A stretch of DNA of 64,000 bases from Alkalihalobacillus trypoxylicola (GCF_001590785.1 NZ_LTAO01000040.1:37213-101212); one strand, 5' to 3'. Counted from the first letter of the stretch, positions 49,866 through 62,359 are shown. Numbers and translations are program-made. Notes: generated by a model from the sequence alone, not told the origin.

Positions 49866-52420
49866 AATTAATTAGACTAGCTTTTAAGCTAATATACGAG
49901 CAGAAATTACGCAATCTCCTAATGATTCTAGGGGTTAGTTTAGGGGCGATGATTATTACAGCCTCTCAAATATTCATTGCATCGATCGAAGAATCGAATG
50001 AAGCTTCTGTAAAGGATCTTTTCGGAGAAATTGATTTATATGTTGGACATCAACTAAATCTTTCACACGACTCAAGGATACCAGTTTCCGATGATGATTT
50101 TAATCAAATAAGAAGCCTTGAACAAGTTAAAGAGCTTACCCCCGTTTCCTATCCTTATCTTGGTATGGAAATTGAATATGATTTGCATGACGAGATTTAT
50201 GTTGGCTTTAAAAATGAACCGCTCGCCTATGAAACGACGATGGTTGAGATTGGGGTTCAAGAACTCCCCGGAGCTGCAGAAGTAATTGTTTCTCCTGCTT
50301 ATGCAAAATTAAATAATATTAATGTGGGAGATGTGATCAAACTTCCTTTCCCACCAAAAGAAGAGCAACAAGTAAAAGTGGTTGGCTTATCAGACGATAG
50401 AGAGTATTTAAATCGAATATTACTTTTTAATTATGACTGGTTAGAATCCGTAACAAGAGAAGGTCCTAATATGTTAATGCTTAGTTTAGACTCTTATCGT
50501 TCTAAACAAATGGTTGCTGAACAGATTCATTTGATTAATCCCGATTTAAAAATAGATTTCTTATACGAAGCGGATGAGCAACGTGAAAATATAGGGGGTC
50601 TTTATCCAATATTAACCGCACTTAATGTAACTATCCTTATTGTTAGTGGGTTACTTTTAATGAGTATCCTTCAAATTTCTATGCAGAATCGCCAACATCA
50701 ATATGCTGTAATGAGAATTATCGGTGCTTCTAAAAGCAAGATATTTCAATTAAGCTTAATAGAGTCATTTATAATTGGAAGTATAGGACTGCTAATAGGT
50801 ATAGTTGTAGGAATGATTGTTCCATTATTAATACTTATGAACTCAATTTCTTTTGCGGATATAGAGGTTACGAATATTTCAATACCTTGGTTCACTATCA
50901 TCTTTTATAGTGTTATTTACGTGGTGCTAATAATAGTCTCAGCATCTATTCCAGCTATGAAAGCTAGCCATTCACCACCTATTGAAGCTTATCAAAATAC
51001 GAGTAAGAGTCATGCAATCTACCGAATTAAACATATGTATTTCATGATAGCATTCATAGTATGTGTGTTGATATCACTATTTAGTATTTTAATCAATCAT
51101 GCCATGTGGCACATCGTTTCAATGATAGCTCTTTTTAGCTCTATGATCCTGTTCACCACTTATTTTTTACATTACGGTTTAAAGATTTCTATCTTTTTAA
51201 TCGAGAAATTCAGGAATGACCATTTTTTAAAGCTCATTCCACTTAATGCACGAAGACAAATGCAAAAAAATAAGCAAATAGCAGTTATCTTATTAGTAAG
51301 TGTTTCAATTAGCATAATTGGGTTTACTACTTTAGATAGTATGAGGAAAACATCCATTGAACAGTTATTCAACCTCAATCCAACCGATTATAAATTGACA
51401 GAAATGGCTTACGGAAATGAAAGGATCCATTCAAATGGATTTACTCCTGAATTATTTAACCGCTTAATTGAATTAGACAATGTTGAAGAGCATTCGTTGT
51501 TTTTTACTAAGCCTTTAATGTGGTTGACTGTAAATTTGCCAAATCAAGCAGCTGGGTTATATCCTATTGAACATTCAGATTCATTACAAGCCTTAGTTAG
51601 AATTACTGGTACAGATATAGAAAGGTTAATGAAAACTTCTAGCATTATAGAAGGGCAGGAAGATATAAATGCTCTAACGGCCAATGAAGTTATCATTACT
51701 TTAAGTGCAGCGAATGCAATGGGCTACAACATTGGAGATACAGTCGAAGTACTTAATGATGTAAATAATGAAATTTATTACCTTACTATTGGAATGATTA
51801 TTGATCATAGTATGATGCTTGGAGATGATAGTGAGTTTACTTTACTATTAAACCCTACTCAAATGAAAGATTTATTTGGTGTTGTCAATCATTCAGAATT
51901 ACTTATTGATTCTACAGATAGTAAGTTAATTGATCAAAAGACGCTAGAATTTGTCATTAATGATCTAAATCTTCAACAGGAAGTTACGATTTACGATCGC
52001 TATGAGGCAGTAAATGATTTCTTAGCTCAATATAACCAACGTATGATTATATTATTTTTAGCGACTGGCTTTATGATAGGCTTATCTATCATCGGCCTAA
52101 TGAATAACTCAATCAGTAGCATAAAAGAAAGACTACCAGAATTATCTATCTTAAGAGCCGTCGGCTTAAGTAAAAAGCGACAAACCTTCTCTTTAATTAT
52201 AGAAGGTGCATTAATATCGATTATTTGTGGAGTGGTTGCAGTAGTGATGTCACTATGGATTTCTGTTCACTTAAATCTGTCGTTAAGTAGCGAGATTATT
52301 TCTCTTCCATTTCAAACCTCTTTCGTGATGCTATTGTTATCACCGTTAATTGGCTTAACTGCCTTCATCGTTCCAGCTATTTGGGCGTCGAGAAAAGATA
52401 TCCTTTCTCATATTAAATAG
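49862..52420 (+). CDS. FtsX-family ABC permease with two extracytoplasmic domains
   Basis: 852 aa; the start ATG overlaps the ATPase stop. Helix at ~17-38, a first outer domain of ~200 residues, a three-helix FtsX module (~245-375, with YAVMRIIGASKSKIFQLSLIESF). A second transmembrane pair and helix (~395-500) follow, then a second outer domain (~515-720) and a C-terminal three-helix FtsX module with LSILRAVGLSKKRQTFSLIIEGAL. The duplicated architecture is that of tandem MacB/FtsX proteins rather than the 10-helix BceB with one large loop. Substrate unknown. A terminator follows. Confidence 0.9.
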   Translation: MKLIRLAFKLIYEQKLRNLLMILGVSLGAMIITASQIFIASIEESNEASVKDLFGEIDLYVGHQLNLSHDSRIPVSDDDFNQIRSLEQVKELTPVSYPYLGMEIEYDLHDEIYVGFKNEPLAYETTMVEIGVQELPGAAEVIVSPAYAKLNNINVGDVIKLPFPPKEEQQVKVVGLSDDREYLNRILLFNYDWLESVTREGPNMLMLSLDSYRSKQMVAEQIHLINPDLKIDFLYEADEQRENIGGLYPILTALNVTILIVSGLLLMSILQISMQNRQHQYAVMRIIGASKSKIFQLSLIESFIIGSIGLLIGIVVGMIVPLLILMNSISFADIEVTNISIPWFTIIFYSVIYVVLIIVSASIPAMKASHSPPIEAYQNTSKSHAIYRIKHMYFMIAFIVCVLISLFSILINHAMWHIVSMIALFSSMILFTTYFLHYGLKISIFLIEKFRNDHFLKLIPLNARRQMQKNKQIAVILLVSVSISIIGFTTLDSMRKTSIEQLFNLNPTDYKLTEMAYGNERIHSNGFTPELFNRLIELDNVEEHSLFFTKPLMWLTVNLPNQAAGLYPIEHSDSLQALVRITGTDIERLMKTSSIIEGQEDINALTANEVIITLSAANAMGYNIGDTVEVLNDVNNEIYYLTIGMIIDHSMMLGDDSEFTLLLNPTQMKDLFGVVNHSELLIDSTDSKLIDQKTLEFVINDLNLQQEVTIYDRYEAVNDFLAQYNQRMIILFLATGFMIGLSIIGLMNNSISSIKERLPELSILRAVGLSKKRQTFSLIIEGALISIICGVVAVVMSLWISVHLNLSLSSEIISLPFQTSFVMLLLSPLIGLTAFIVPAIWASRKDILSHIK

Positions 52421-52425
52421 TTATA

Positions 52426-52462
52426 GGATCAAGAACCTAACTTTGGTTTTTGATCCCTTTTA
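52426..52462 (+). terminator. Terminator of the ABC operon
   Basis: GGATCAAGAACC and GGTTTTTGATCC form a 12-bp stem with one mismatch, followed by CTTTTAAT. Confidence 0.8.
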
Positions 52463-52514
52463 ATATGAAAATAACCAGATTCTTTTACGCCTTGTTACAA
52501 ATATTACCTACCCT

Positions 52515-52841
52515 TTATTTTATTTGTTTTTTCTTTTCACTATGGATTTCTCTTAAAAATAGGAATAATGGAAGACCAAATGAAACACCCACTGTCAGTG
52601 TTCCTATTATAGGAAAATATAAATGTTTCATCCCCTTCTTTTTTCCGTCATATAAAATAAATCCAATTAGCACTATGGCTGCTACGATAACGTCCAACCA
52701 TGCAAAAGAACTAATGTTCGATTGGGAGACTTCATTAATTAATTGTGTTACATTAAAACCATTTTCATATAACCAAGGAATGAATTGTGAATACGGTAAA
52801 AGGAAACCTAGTATTGTTAATATTCCATAAAAGTACTTCAT
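52515..52841 (-). CDS. DUF2834 family membrane protein
   Basis: 108 aa, ATG with SD AAGGAGG. Three membrane helices: MKYFYGILTILGFLLPYSQF, FAWLDVIVAAIVLIGFILYD (~47-66) and YFPIIGTLTVGVSFGLPLFLFLR (~75-97). The PYxxFxPWLxxxG pattern in the first loop (PYSQFIPWLYENGFN) is the DUF2834 signature. Function unknown. A long open frame on the opposite strand is a shadow of this gene. Confidence 0.85.
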   Translation of the reverse strand: MKYFYGILTILGFLLPYSQFIPWLYENGFNVTQLINEVSQSNISSFAWLDVIVAAIVLIGFILYDGKKKGMKHLYFPIIGTLTVGVSFGLPLFLFLREIHSEKKKQIK

Positions 52842-52925
52842 TCTTACCTCCTTATTTTTACAAAGACGTTATGGTCCCTTCCCTATCTCAATTAGAACGC
52901 TAAGAATATTTTCTGCAATCATCAC

Positions 52926-53405
52926 TTAATCCGTAACATCCTTTATGTCTAGATTTCGCAGTATTTCAAAAATCGCTAAACCATCACTTACATGCTTCTC
53001 ACTGTACTTAATTGGAAGTAACGCAAAAAAAGCATAATAAACAGAAAAATATCCGAATTGATAGAAATAGGTGGCTTCAGGAAGAATATTTATTGAAATC
53101 ATCACATTTAATACGATCATCGTACCAATGTTAAAGATGATTCCTCCTGCATGTACTAAAATATGAGCTATTTTATGATTCGTTTTTAATCCTCTATAGC
53201 TACAGGAAGAATCGGCAATATAGATTCTTTTTATGGAGATAGAGCCAATAGTAAAAATCGTTTTTCCCCTGCCGATAACCAGGTTTGAAGTTCCCCCAAA
53301 AAATTTAGCCATCGACCAATGACCTAACTGATGAATAAGAGAAACCAAAGGAAGAATGAGGAAAAACGCCCAAAATGCTGTGATTAAATCACTCCACTCA
53401 AACAT
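52926..53405 (-). CDS. M50-like membrane protein with a Glu-to-Gln change in the zinc motif
   Basis: 159 aa, ATG with SD AAAAGGAGA. Three to four membrane helices. The first ends in LIHQLGHW (residues 23-30), the position of the site-2-protease HExxH; here it reads HQLGH, so the catalytic Glu is replaced by Gln. The C-terminal VSDGLAIFEILRNL resembles the second M50 motif (DG) that supplies the Asp ligand. Zinc ligands could therefore remain while proteolysis is lost. It is probably a pseudoprotease or regulator; substrate and partner unknown. Confidence 0.7.
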   Translation of the reverse strand: MFEWSDLITAFWAFFLILPLVSLIHQLGHWSMAKFFGGTSNLVIGRGKTIFTIGSISIKRIYIADSSCSYRGLKTNHKIAHILVHAGGIIFNIGTMIVLNVMISINILPEATYFYQFGYFSVYYAFFALLPIKYSEKHVSDGLAIFEILRNLDIKDVTD

Positions 53406-53572
53406 GTTAAATCATCTCCTTTTACCATTTTCTGTTCCCATTTTGAATGAGGTAAAACGTAATCAAAGGGTTTTATAAACATTTGTCATAAAAATGTTAT
53501 GATTTTGAAAAAATAATAAATGACTAGTAAACTAAAATGCTATTGGCATAATAACAAATATTTCATAAATGA

Positions 53573-54097
53573 TTAATAATAAAACTCCCAATATAATATA
53601 TTTATACATAAAATCATCGTAAGAATAATGCTCATAAACCAAATGCTTTTTTCAAACCTGGAAATGCTTTGATTTTTTAAAGTGATACTAAATACCCACA
53701 ATTAATCATAGATAGAGCAATATAAATAAGGTTTAAAGTTAAAAATGGTTGGAGAACGGAATAGCTGACCATCGATAAAATTTTATAAATAATCCAAACC
53801 ATGTTCTAGAATTTTAGAAACAGATGCCCATTCAAAAATAGTATTCTCGTCTACAAGAATTTCTTCTTCTATATTTGCATAACCATGCATTTTGGAAATG
53901 ACTTCATCATCATTTATGATAATGGTCGTTAAACCAGCCATATTTTTTTGGTGTGTCTCCAAGTAATGATCGATTTTATTTTCAAGTAAAATCGAATCTT
54001 TTGCTGCAAACGTAGTTGGTGAATGATAGCCGAATAAAAACGAAATAAATAAAAGGCAAATAAATGTCTTTATAAACTTTTTGTTAAGCTGATTCAA
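53573..54097 (-). pseudogene. Decayed serine hydrolase (beta-lactamase/PBP-like family) with membrane tail remnants
   Basis: The intact part (54097 down to ~53805) encodes a signal peptide (FIKTFICLLFISFLFGYHS), then LENKIDHYLETHQKNMAGLTTIIINDDEVI and ENTIFEWASVSKI. The last carries the catalytic SxxK (SVSK), after which the frame ends within 9 codons. Full-length family members have ~300 more residues. In other frames on the same strand follow hydrophobic pieces (MVWIIYKILSMVSYSVLQPF, then SIWFMSIILTMILCINILYW) like the C-terminal membrane domain of such hydrolases. So the middle is deleted and two frameshifts are present. Not functional. Confidence 0.7.
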
Positions 54098-54180
54098 TGT
54101 ATGTTAGACCCCTTTTTATCTATTAAACGGTTATTAGTGTGTGACATTTGATAGATGGTTTCTTAGTATGGATGGTATTA

Positions 54181-54717
54181 TTATGCGTATGTCCTATAAA
54201 GTTGAAAATGATGGTTCTCGTGTATTCCGATTAAATCTACACTCTGTATTAAATTTGGATAATGGGCAATTGGGTCAGGGAATTTAATTTGACCAGCTTG
54301 ATTTTCTTCATAGACTGCTACCATTTTTTCAAATAGAAGAGTTTCATTATTTAGCTCAAGTAACAATTGATTGAATGAAATCTTTCTTTCAATATTTTTA
54401 GGTGGAATTAAAATAAACGGAGCCTTCATCGGCTTTTTATGTGTTTTTCTATATTGACTGTATATGTCATGGCTATTCTTTAAGTAGATTTGATTAGAAT
54501 TTTTTAAAAAAATCTTAGATATAGGCAAATAAAAGATATTTAATCTCCTAAACCACTTAATCAATAAGTATAGGTGATAATACGTTTCTCCTAATGACCA
54601 TTTATCATCGTGGATTCTGTGCCATTCTTTTCCTTTGTAAAGATCCAAAATATCTTTCATCGTATTTCTTTGTTCATATATTTTATGGAAATGTGCTCTC
54701 ATCGTTTCACTTTTCAT
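54181..54717 (-). CDS. DinB-family putative metal-dependent protein
   Basis: The start is ATG 54717, with SD GGGAGGAAG; an upstream frame start at 54744 precedes the SD. 178 aa. It is a four-helix bundle with DDKWSLGETYYHLYLLIKWF (first His, residues ~40-50) and the C-terminal GIHENHHFQLYRTY (two more His), fitting the His triad of DinB/YfiT-like thiol-transferase-fold proteins. Substrate unknown. It is divergent from ferritin; a Fur box lies in the shared upstream region. Confidence 0.82.
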   Translation of the reverse strand: MKSETMRAHFHKIYEQRNTMKDILDLYKGKEWHRIHDDKWSLGETYYHLYLLIKWFRRLNIFYLPISKIFLKNSNQIYLKNSHDIYSQYRKTHKKPMKAPFILIPPKNIERKISFNQLLLELNNETLLFEKMVAVYEENQAGQIKFPDPIAHYPNLIQSVDLIGIHENHHFQLYRTYA

Positions 54718-54893
54718 GACTTCCTCCCTTCTTAGTAGGTTCAAATATCTTTGTTTACTTATTTTGTTAATGCTGTCTTTTATTATAACGTTCTTGAAAG
54801 AATCGTTCTATCGCTTTTCATATAAATAAAAAGCAAAAACTAAGAAGGTCCTATTCCGTTTGTAATAATGATCGTATACAATTTATTTATAAT

Positions 54894-54908
54894 TGATAAT
54901 AATTATCA
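54894..54908. promoter_or_regulatory. Fur box (7-1-7 consensus)
   Basis: TGATAATAATTATCA is a perfect 7-1-7 Fur operator. It lies ~17 bp upstream of the -35 of the ferritin promoter and ~177 bp upstream of the DinB gene start. Confidence 0.85.
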
Positions 54909-54924
54909 TTTAGATTCTGGATAG

Positions 54925-54952
54925 TTTACCTTTACACTCACTGTGGTATAGT
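54925..54952 (+). promoter_or_regulatory. Ferritin promoter (extended -10)
   Basis: TTTACC (54925-54930), 16-bp spacer, TATAGT (54947-54952) preceded by TGG (TGN extended -10). Confidence 0.6.
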
Positions 54953-55048
54953 TATGTAGAGAATAGAACTACTCAATGTCACCTTTTCAGCAAAATGGTT
55001 ATGATCGTTCAACCAACTGTAAATACTAGTATAAATAGGAGTGATTTT

Positions 55049-55546
55049 ATGTTATCAGAAAATCTTATTAAAGCATTAAACCGTCAAATGAATATTGAAT
55101 TTCAAGCTGCGCATGATTATATGGCAATGGCTGCTTATTGCGATCATAATAGCTATGATGGCTTTGCTAATTTCTTTCTAATGCAAGCTACTGAAGAGCG
55201 CGAACACGGAATGAAGGTTTATACGTATTTAAACGATAAAGGTCAGCAAGCTGTTTTTTCAGAAATTAAAACACCAAAAGCAAACTTCGGTTCACTTGTT
55301 GAAACCTTTGAAGCGGCATTAGTTCAGGAGCAAAAGGTGACAAAAAGTTATTATGAAGTATACGGTATTGCTCAAGACGAACGTGAATACCAAACTCTTT
55401 CTTTTCTGAATTGGTTTTTAGATGAACAAGTTGAAGAAGAGTCAATGTTTGAAACTCATATTGATTATTTAACAAGAATTAAAGATGATTCAAACGCTCT
55501 TTATATTTATGAACAAGAATTAGGAAAACGAAAAGTAGGAGAATAG
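55049..55546 (+). CDS. ftnA: Ferritin (FtnA type, non-haem)
   Basis: The start is ATG 55049, with SD TAGGAGTG; the frame is open to 54995 but upstream starts have no SD. 165 aa. It is a four-helix ferritin with ferroxidase residues E17 ([10 protein letters not shown]), E50 and H53 (EEREHGMK), and further Glu/Gln in [18 protein letters not shown] and [12 protein letters not shown]. It stores iron in 24-mers in the cytosol. A consensus Fur box upstream of the core promoter implies iron control. A strong terminator follows. Confidence 0.94.
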   Translation: MLSENLIKALNRQMNIEFQAAHDYMAMAAYCDHNSYDGFANFFLMQATEEREHGMKVYTYLNDKGQQAVFSEIKTPKANFGSLVETFEAALVQEQKVTKSYYEVYGIAQDEREYQTLSFLNWFLDEQVEEESMFETHIDYLTRIKDDSNALYIYEQELGKRKVGE

Positions 55547-55589
55547 TGAGATATTGATGACCTTCTTCAATCTCATGTAAATAAAAATG

Positions 55590-55638
55590 AAGCCCGACTC
55601 CATTTAAACTCAAGTAAATGTGTCGGGCTTTTTTTTTA
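55590..55638. terminator. Terminator between ferritin and SDR genes
   Basis: AGCCCGAC and GTCGGGCT outer arms with inner CATTT/AAATG, followed by nine T; on the other strand TTCATTTTTAT follows, so it can serve both convergent genes. Confidence 0.9.
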
Positions 55639-55684
55639 ATAAGTATATTGAAATGATATGATATGATTATTTAAAAGGGATGGC

Positions 55685-56461
55685 TTAAACAGATGTTGCA
55701 CCTTGTCCCCCATCAATACGATAATAAGAACCTGAAATGAAGGAAGCATCATCAGAAGCTAAAAACATCATTAACTTCCCAATTTCCTCGGCAGTAGCAT
55801 AACGATTCATTGGTACACTTGCTTTAAATTGTTTTCTAGCTTCTTCAATGTTATCAGGGCTTGCATTTTTCTCTATTGCGTGAACCATAGCTGTATCTAC
55901 TCCAGATGGAGCAACAGCATTGACACGAATTTGATGTGGGGCTCCTTCTAATGCCGCAGATTTTGTCAAGCCTATTACAGCGTGTTTAGAAGCAATATAT
56001 GGAGCCATGCCAGGTGAACCTAATAACCCTCCGTTAGAGGCTGTATTTACAATCGCTCCAGATTGTTGTTCTTTCATGACCTTCATAACATGTTTAAGAC
56101 CTAGAAATACCCCAGTAGCATTAACGTTCATGACATTTTGGAAATTTTCAATGGACTGTTCGGTAATGTCGCCAAAATGACCATTAATCCCAGCATTATT
56201 AATAAAAACATCAATTCTACCAAAATGATTGACTGTTTCCTTTACAAATGCTTGTACCTCGTCCTCACTACCAACATTTCCGGACAACAGTAAACTTTCT
56301 GATAGGTTTAGTCCTTCTTCTTTAGCTGAATTTTCTAATCTCCCTTTATCTAAATCAACTAATGCTAGCCTTGCTCCTTCATTCTCAAACAGTTTAGCCG
56401 TTTTTATTCCTATTCCACCTGATGCTCCTGTTATTAATACGACTTTATCTTGAAATTTCAT
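55685..56461 (-). CDS. SDR family oxidoreductase (glucose-1-dehydrogenase-like)
   Basis: 258 aa, ATG with SD GAAGGGAGAAG. LITGASGGIGIKTAKLFENEGARLALVDLD binds the cofactor, and the Asp at the end of the second strand points to NAD. NNAGINGHFGDI and TASNGGLLGSPGMAPYIASKHAV carry the catalytic Ser and YxxxK. The C-terminus RYATAEEIGKLMMFLASDDASFISGSYYRIDGG is typical of classical SDRs. Substrate not determinable. Monocistronic. Confidence 0.9.
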   Translation of the reverse strand: MKFQDKVVLITGASGGIGIKTAKLFENEGARLALVDLDKGRLENSAKEEGLNLSESLLLSGNVGSEDEVQAFVKETVNHFGRIDVFINNAGINGHFGDITEQSIENFQNVMNVNATGVFLGLKHVMKVMKEQQSGAIVNTASNGGLLGSPGMAPYIASKHAVIGLTKSAALEGAPHQIRVNAVAPSGVDTAMVHAIEKNASPDNIEEARKQFKASVPMNRYATAEEIGKLMMFLASDDASFISGSYYRIDGGQGATSV

Positions 56462-56718
56462 TTGTAACTTCTCCCTTCACTATATGAGAATAATTATTAA
56501 CTTACAAAATGTATTATCACTTATTTTTAGTAAGAAGTAAAGTATTATGCTCATCAGCGCTCTCTGTTGATGGTCACTTCTTTTGCCACTGTTTTATAAG
56601 ATTACCTATATAACTAAGATTATTCTTATGATAGAAAGGTATTTCGTCTATAACGGGTATAAGCTTATACATTTTCTAGAGCTGTTAATACATTAATTAT
56701 AGTTAGTGATGTGCTTAA

Positions 56719-57576
<858 letters not shown>

Positions 57577-57586
57577 AAGAAATAAA

Positions 57587-57622
57587 AAAGCAAAGATGCT
57601 CTAAAATCATCTTTGCTTTTTG
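57587..57622. terminator. Bidirectional terminator
   Basis: AAAAGCAAAGATG and CATCTTTGCTTTT form a perfect 13-bp stem between the collagen-like gene and the convergent arabinofuranosidase gene. Confidence 0.92.
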
Positions 57623-57643
57623 GATTACATTTTTATAAGTATC

Positions 57644-60110
<2,467 letters not shown>

Positions 60111-60145
60111 ACTATTCCTCCTCTCTACTTATCGATAGAATACAG

Positions 60146-60159
60146 TAAAAACGCTTTCA
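60146..60159. promoter_or_regulatory. Candidate cre (CcpA site)
   Basis: On the minus strand TGAAAGCGTTTTTA matches TGWAANCGNTNWCA except one base. It lies 36 bp upstream of the GH43 start, between the divergent promoters. Confidence 0.55.
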
Positions 60160-60185
60160 AAAAAAGATGGTTTCTTCCGATATTC

Positions 60186-60213
60186 TTGACACTTCTTCCA
60201 GTATTGATATACT
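60186..60213 (+). promoter_or_regulatory. SigA promoter of the AraC regulator gene
   Basis: TTGACA (60186-60191), 16-bp spacer, TATACT (60208-60213); the start near 60220 leaves a leader of only ~13 nt that contains the SD. Confidence 0.75.
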
Positions 60214-60232
60214 AAAGTTTGGAGGGGAATCT

Positions 60233-61009
60233 ATGTTTCTATTAGATTATTGTGATTATAGCTGCCATAACCCGAATCATGATCGTATTTATAGACCGAA
60301 TGGTTTAGGTTTTTATTTGTTTTTAAGGTTTTATAAGCCTATGAGACTTGTTTTAAATGATAAAATCGTAATCACTAAAGCAGGGGCCTGCATTTTATAT
60401 ACACCTACAGCTCCACAGGATTATGAGGCTATTCAAGAATTTCAAAATAGTTATGTTCATTTTAGTACAACGAAAGAGCAAGTCGAACTATATGAAATTC
60501 CATTAAATAAGGTCTTCTACCCTTATCATTTAGAAAAGATGGATGAGTTATTTCAACAGCTTCAATCTGAATTTTTATCACCATCTAAATTGAAAAATGA
60601 AATGATGGATGCTTTATTACGCCATTTATTTGTGGAATGCTCTAGGCAGTTGGATCAGCCACTTGAGTCCAAGGAATTTGGTGTGCTATATCATTCCTTT
60701 TTAAAACTACGCTTAGAATTAATTACACAATGTGAGAAGGATTGGAAGGTTTCTGAACTTTGTAAAATGGTACATCTTGAAAAGAGTCAGTTTTATACGT
60801 ATTATGAAAAGTTTTTTTTCATTTCACCGAAAGCTGATTTATTAAATGCGCGGATGAATAAAGCGAAACAGCTACTAAAGAATAAAGCATCTATCATTCA
60901 AATAGTGGCGGAGAGCTGTGGCTTTTTTAGTGCAAGTCATTTTTCAAGACAATTTAAAAGAAGTACAGGTTTTACGCCAAAGGAATATCGAGAAAAACAG
61001 CTTCTCTAA
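60233..61009 (+). CDS. AraC family transcriptional regulator
   Basis: The start is ATG 60233 behind GGAGGGG; the frame is open upstream but the promoter lies there. 258 aa. The N-terminal cupin-like sensor begins MFLLDYCDYSCHNPNHDRIYRP. The C-terminal double HTH has WKVSELCKMVHLEKSQFYTYYEKFF (HTH1, ~residues 170-194) and IIQIVAESCGFFSASHFSRQFKRSTGFTPKEYRE (HTH2, the AraC signature). It is divergent from the GH43-abfA operon and is the obvious candidate to control it in response to an arabinose-containing sugar; that is inference from position. Confidence 0.9.
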   Translation: MFLLDYCDYSCHNPNHDRIYRPNGLGFYLFLRFYKPMRLVLNDKIVITKAGACILYTPTAPQDYEAIQEFQNSYVHFSTTKEQVELYEIPLNKVFYPYHLEKMDELFQQLQSEFLSPSKLKNEMMDALLRHLFVECSRQLDQPLESKEFGVLYHSFLKLRLELITQCEKDWKVSELCKMVHLEKSQFYTYYEKFFFISPKADLLNARMNKAKQLLKNKASIIQIVAESCGFFSASHFSRQFKRSTGFTPKEYREKQLL

Positions 61010-61073
61010 CATAGACAGCATATAATTTAAAAAAAATAACTATAATCTGAAATGCTACATACATGAACAACAA

Positions 61074-61112
61074 ACGGGACCCTTCTTCTTACTAGAAGAT
61101 TGGGTCCTGTTA
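61074..61112 (+). terminator. Hairpin behind the AraC gene
   Basis: AACGGGACCC and GGGTCCTGTT with inner TTCT/AGAA form a long stem, without a long T-run. The rest of 61010-61229 shows nothing else. Confidence 0.55.
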
Positions 61113-61229
61113 CATTTGATGATGGGAGCGAATAGCATAAACACTTTCATTATAAGTTGATTCTCTTTTTTTTGCCTGTCCTTCCAAATGATTAGGTACC
61201 TTATGTCTTGGAGGAATTTTTCACTTCGA

Positions 61230-61931
61230 TCATTTATATATTTTTAGCATCGTGTTTGCATTTTTTTGAAATTCGTATGGAACGGCTAACTCTTCTACTT
61301 TCCAGCCTTGTTTTTGTATTGTATCCATCAACCTTTTTAAAAATGGAGGTCTATTTCCTATAGAATCAACTAAAGGAAAGATCCGCACTTCTGCTGTAGA
61401 TACCCTTAAAAGCTCATCTATCACTTTTGGATGAAAAGCAAAATCTAGTTTATCACTATACATAAAGAGAAAATGAGCCGACAAAGTTATATCAAATTGT
61501 TCATCTTTAAATGGTAATGAAGGTAAAGTAACAGGAATATAGCTTTCTCTATTAATCTGCAAATCTTTTATAAATTCTTTTAAAGCTTTTATTCGATATT
61601 GCTTTAGCGCTTCTAAGTCCTTAAAATAATCCCATCTATAATTTCTCGGTTTTTTTTTCATATGTTCTGTGACATGACTAATATCATTTAGACCCTTTGT
61701 CTCTAATTCTTCTGCCGAAAAGCTGTATGCAATATCACCTGCTGTAGCATTTACCCCTAATTGCTTAGCGATAGCTGTAAATGAACAAGCACCTGCGGGA
61801 CAATCAAGAACTCGCTTCCCTTTTAAATCGTCTATAGAAAGGGAAAATATTTTTAAATATTCTTCGTATGTTCTACCTATGAATACGATTCGGTCTAAAT
61901 TCAACTTTCTACCTGCCTCATCTTTTCTCAT
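61230..61931 (-). CDS. SAM-dependent methyltransferase-like protein
   Basis: 233 aa, ATG with SD GAGGTGAGCGGAG. Motif I is VLDCPAGACSFTAIAKQLG (residues ~42-60; PAGACS replaces the usual GxGxG), followed by ATAGDIAYSFSAEEL with the acidic cofactor residue. LPFKDEQFDITLSAHFLFMYSD (~142-163) is the post-II motif, and LRVSTAEVRIFPLVD follows. Substrate unknown. It resembles a group of Bacillus class I methyltransferases; the altered glycine loop leaves some doubt about activity. Confidence 0.78.
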   Translation of the reverse strand: MRKDEAGRKLNLDRIVFIGRTYEEYLKIFSLSIDDLKGKRVLDCPAGACSFTAIAKQLGVNATAGDIAYSFSAEELETKGLNDISHVTEHMKKKPRNYRWDYFKDLEALKQYRIKALKEFIKDLQINRESYIPVTLPSLPFKDEQFDITLSAHFLFMYSDKLDFAFHPKVIDELLRVSTAEVRIFPLVDSIGNRPPFLKRLMDTIQKQGWKVEELAVPYEFQKNANTMLKIYK

Positions 61932-62088
61932 CTCCGCTCACCTCACTATAACATTTCAATAAAACATTCAATTATCCTTTAAATATGTAACACTTCTTGA
62001 GAGTATTAGGCATGGATATCTTCCGTTCCTGCTTCGAGAGCAGAATGATAATGGGAAAGTTTTAGTTGAATTTTAGGGTGGATTCTTT

Positions 62089-62118
62089 CGTATACTTTTG
62101 ACTAGTATCGACATACTA
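62089..62118 (+). promoter_or_regulatory. Forespore (SigG/SigF) promoter of sspH
   Basis: CGTATAC at 62089-62095 and CATACTA at 62112-62118 with 16-17 bp between them; the -10 equals the SigG consensus. It is 39 bp before the sspH start. Confidence 0.65.
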
Positions 62119-62156
62119 TCACAGAAGTCTAACGATTAAAAAAAGGAGATTATATC

Positions 62157-62339
62157 ATGAATATAATGCGTGCTAAGGAAATTGCTGAATCACCTATTAT
62201 GGCCAATGTTACTTATGATGGAACACCGATTTATATTCAACATGTCAATGAAGGAAGTAAGACAGCAAGGGTCTATTCCCTTGAAAATCCGGACAATGAA
62301 CTTGAAGTATCTTTGAATAGTTTGATGGAACATTTTTAA
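62157..62339 (+). CDS. sspH: Small acid-soluble spore protein H
   Basis: 60 aa, ATG with SD AAAAGGAG. MNIMRAKEIAESPIMANVTYDGTPIYIQHVNEGSKTARVY is the SspH family pattern (RAKEIxxSxxxxxVTYxGxPIYIQHV), and LEVSLNSLMEHF ends it. It is a minor forespore SASP of the spore core. A SigG-like promoter lies directly upstream. The HAD phosphatase gene follows at 20 bp and may be read through from the same promoter. Confidence 0.95.
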   Translation: MNIMRAKEIAESPIMANVTYDGTPIYIQHVNEGSKTARVYSLENPDNELEVSLNSLMEHF

Positions 62340-62359
62340 GGAATAAGGAATGGTTTAGA

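Noticed and set aside
52450..52830. 126-codon + strand frame opposite the DUF2834 gene
   Set aside because: No SD, and the minus-strand protein has a family signature and a strong SD.
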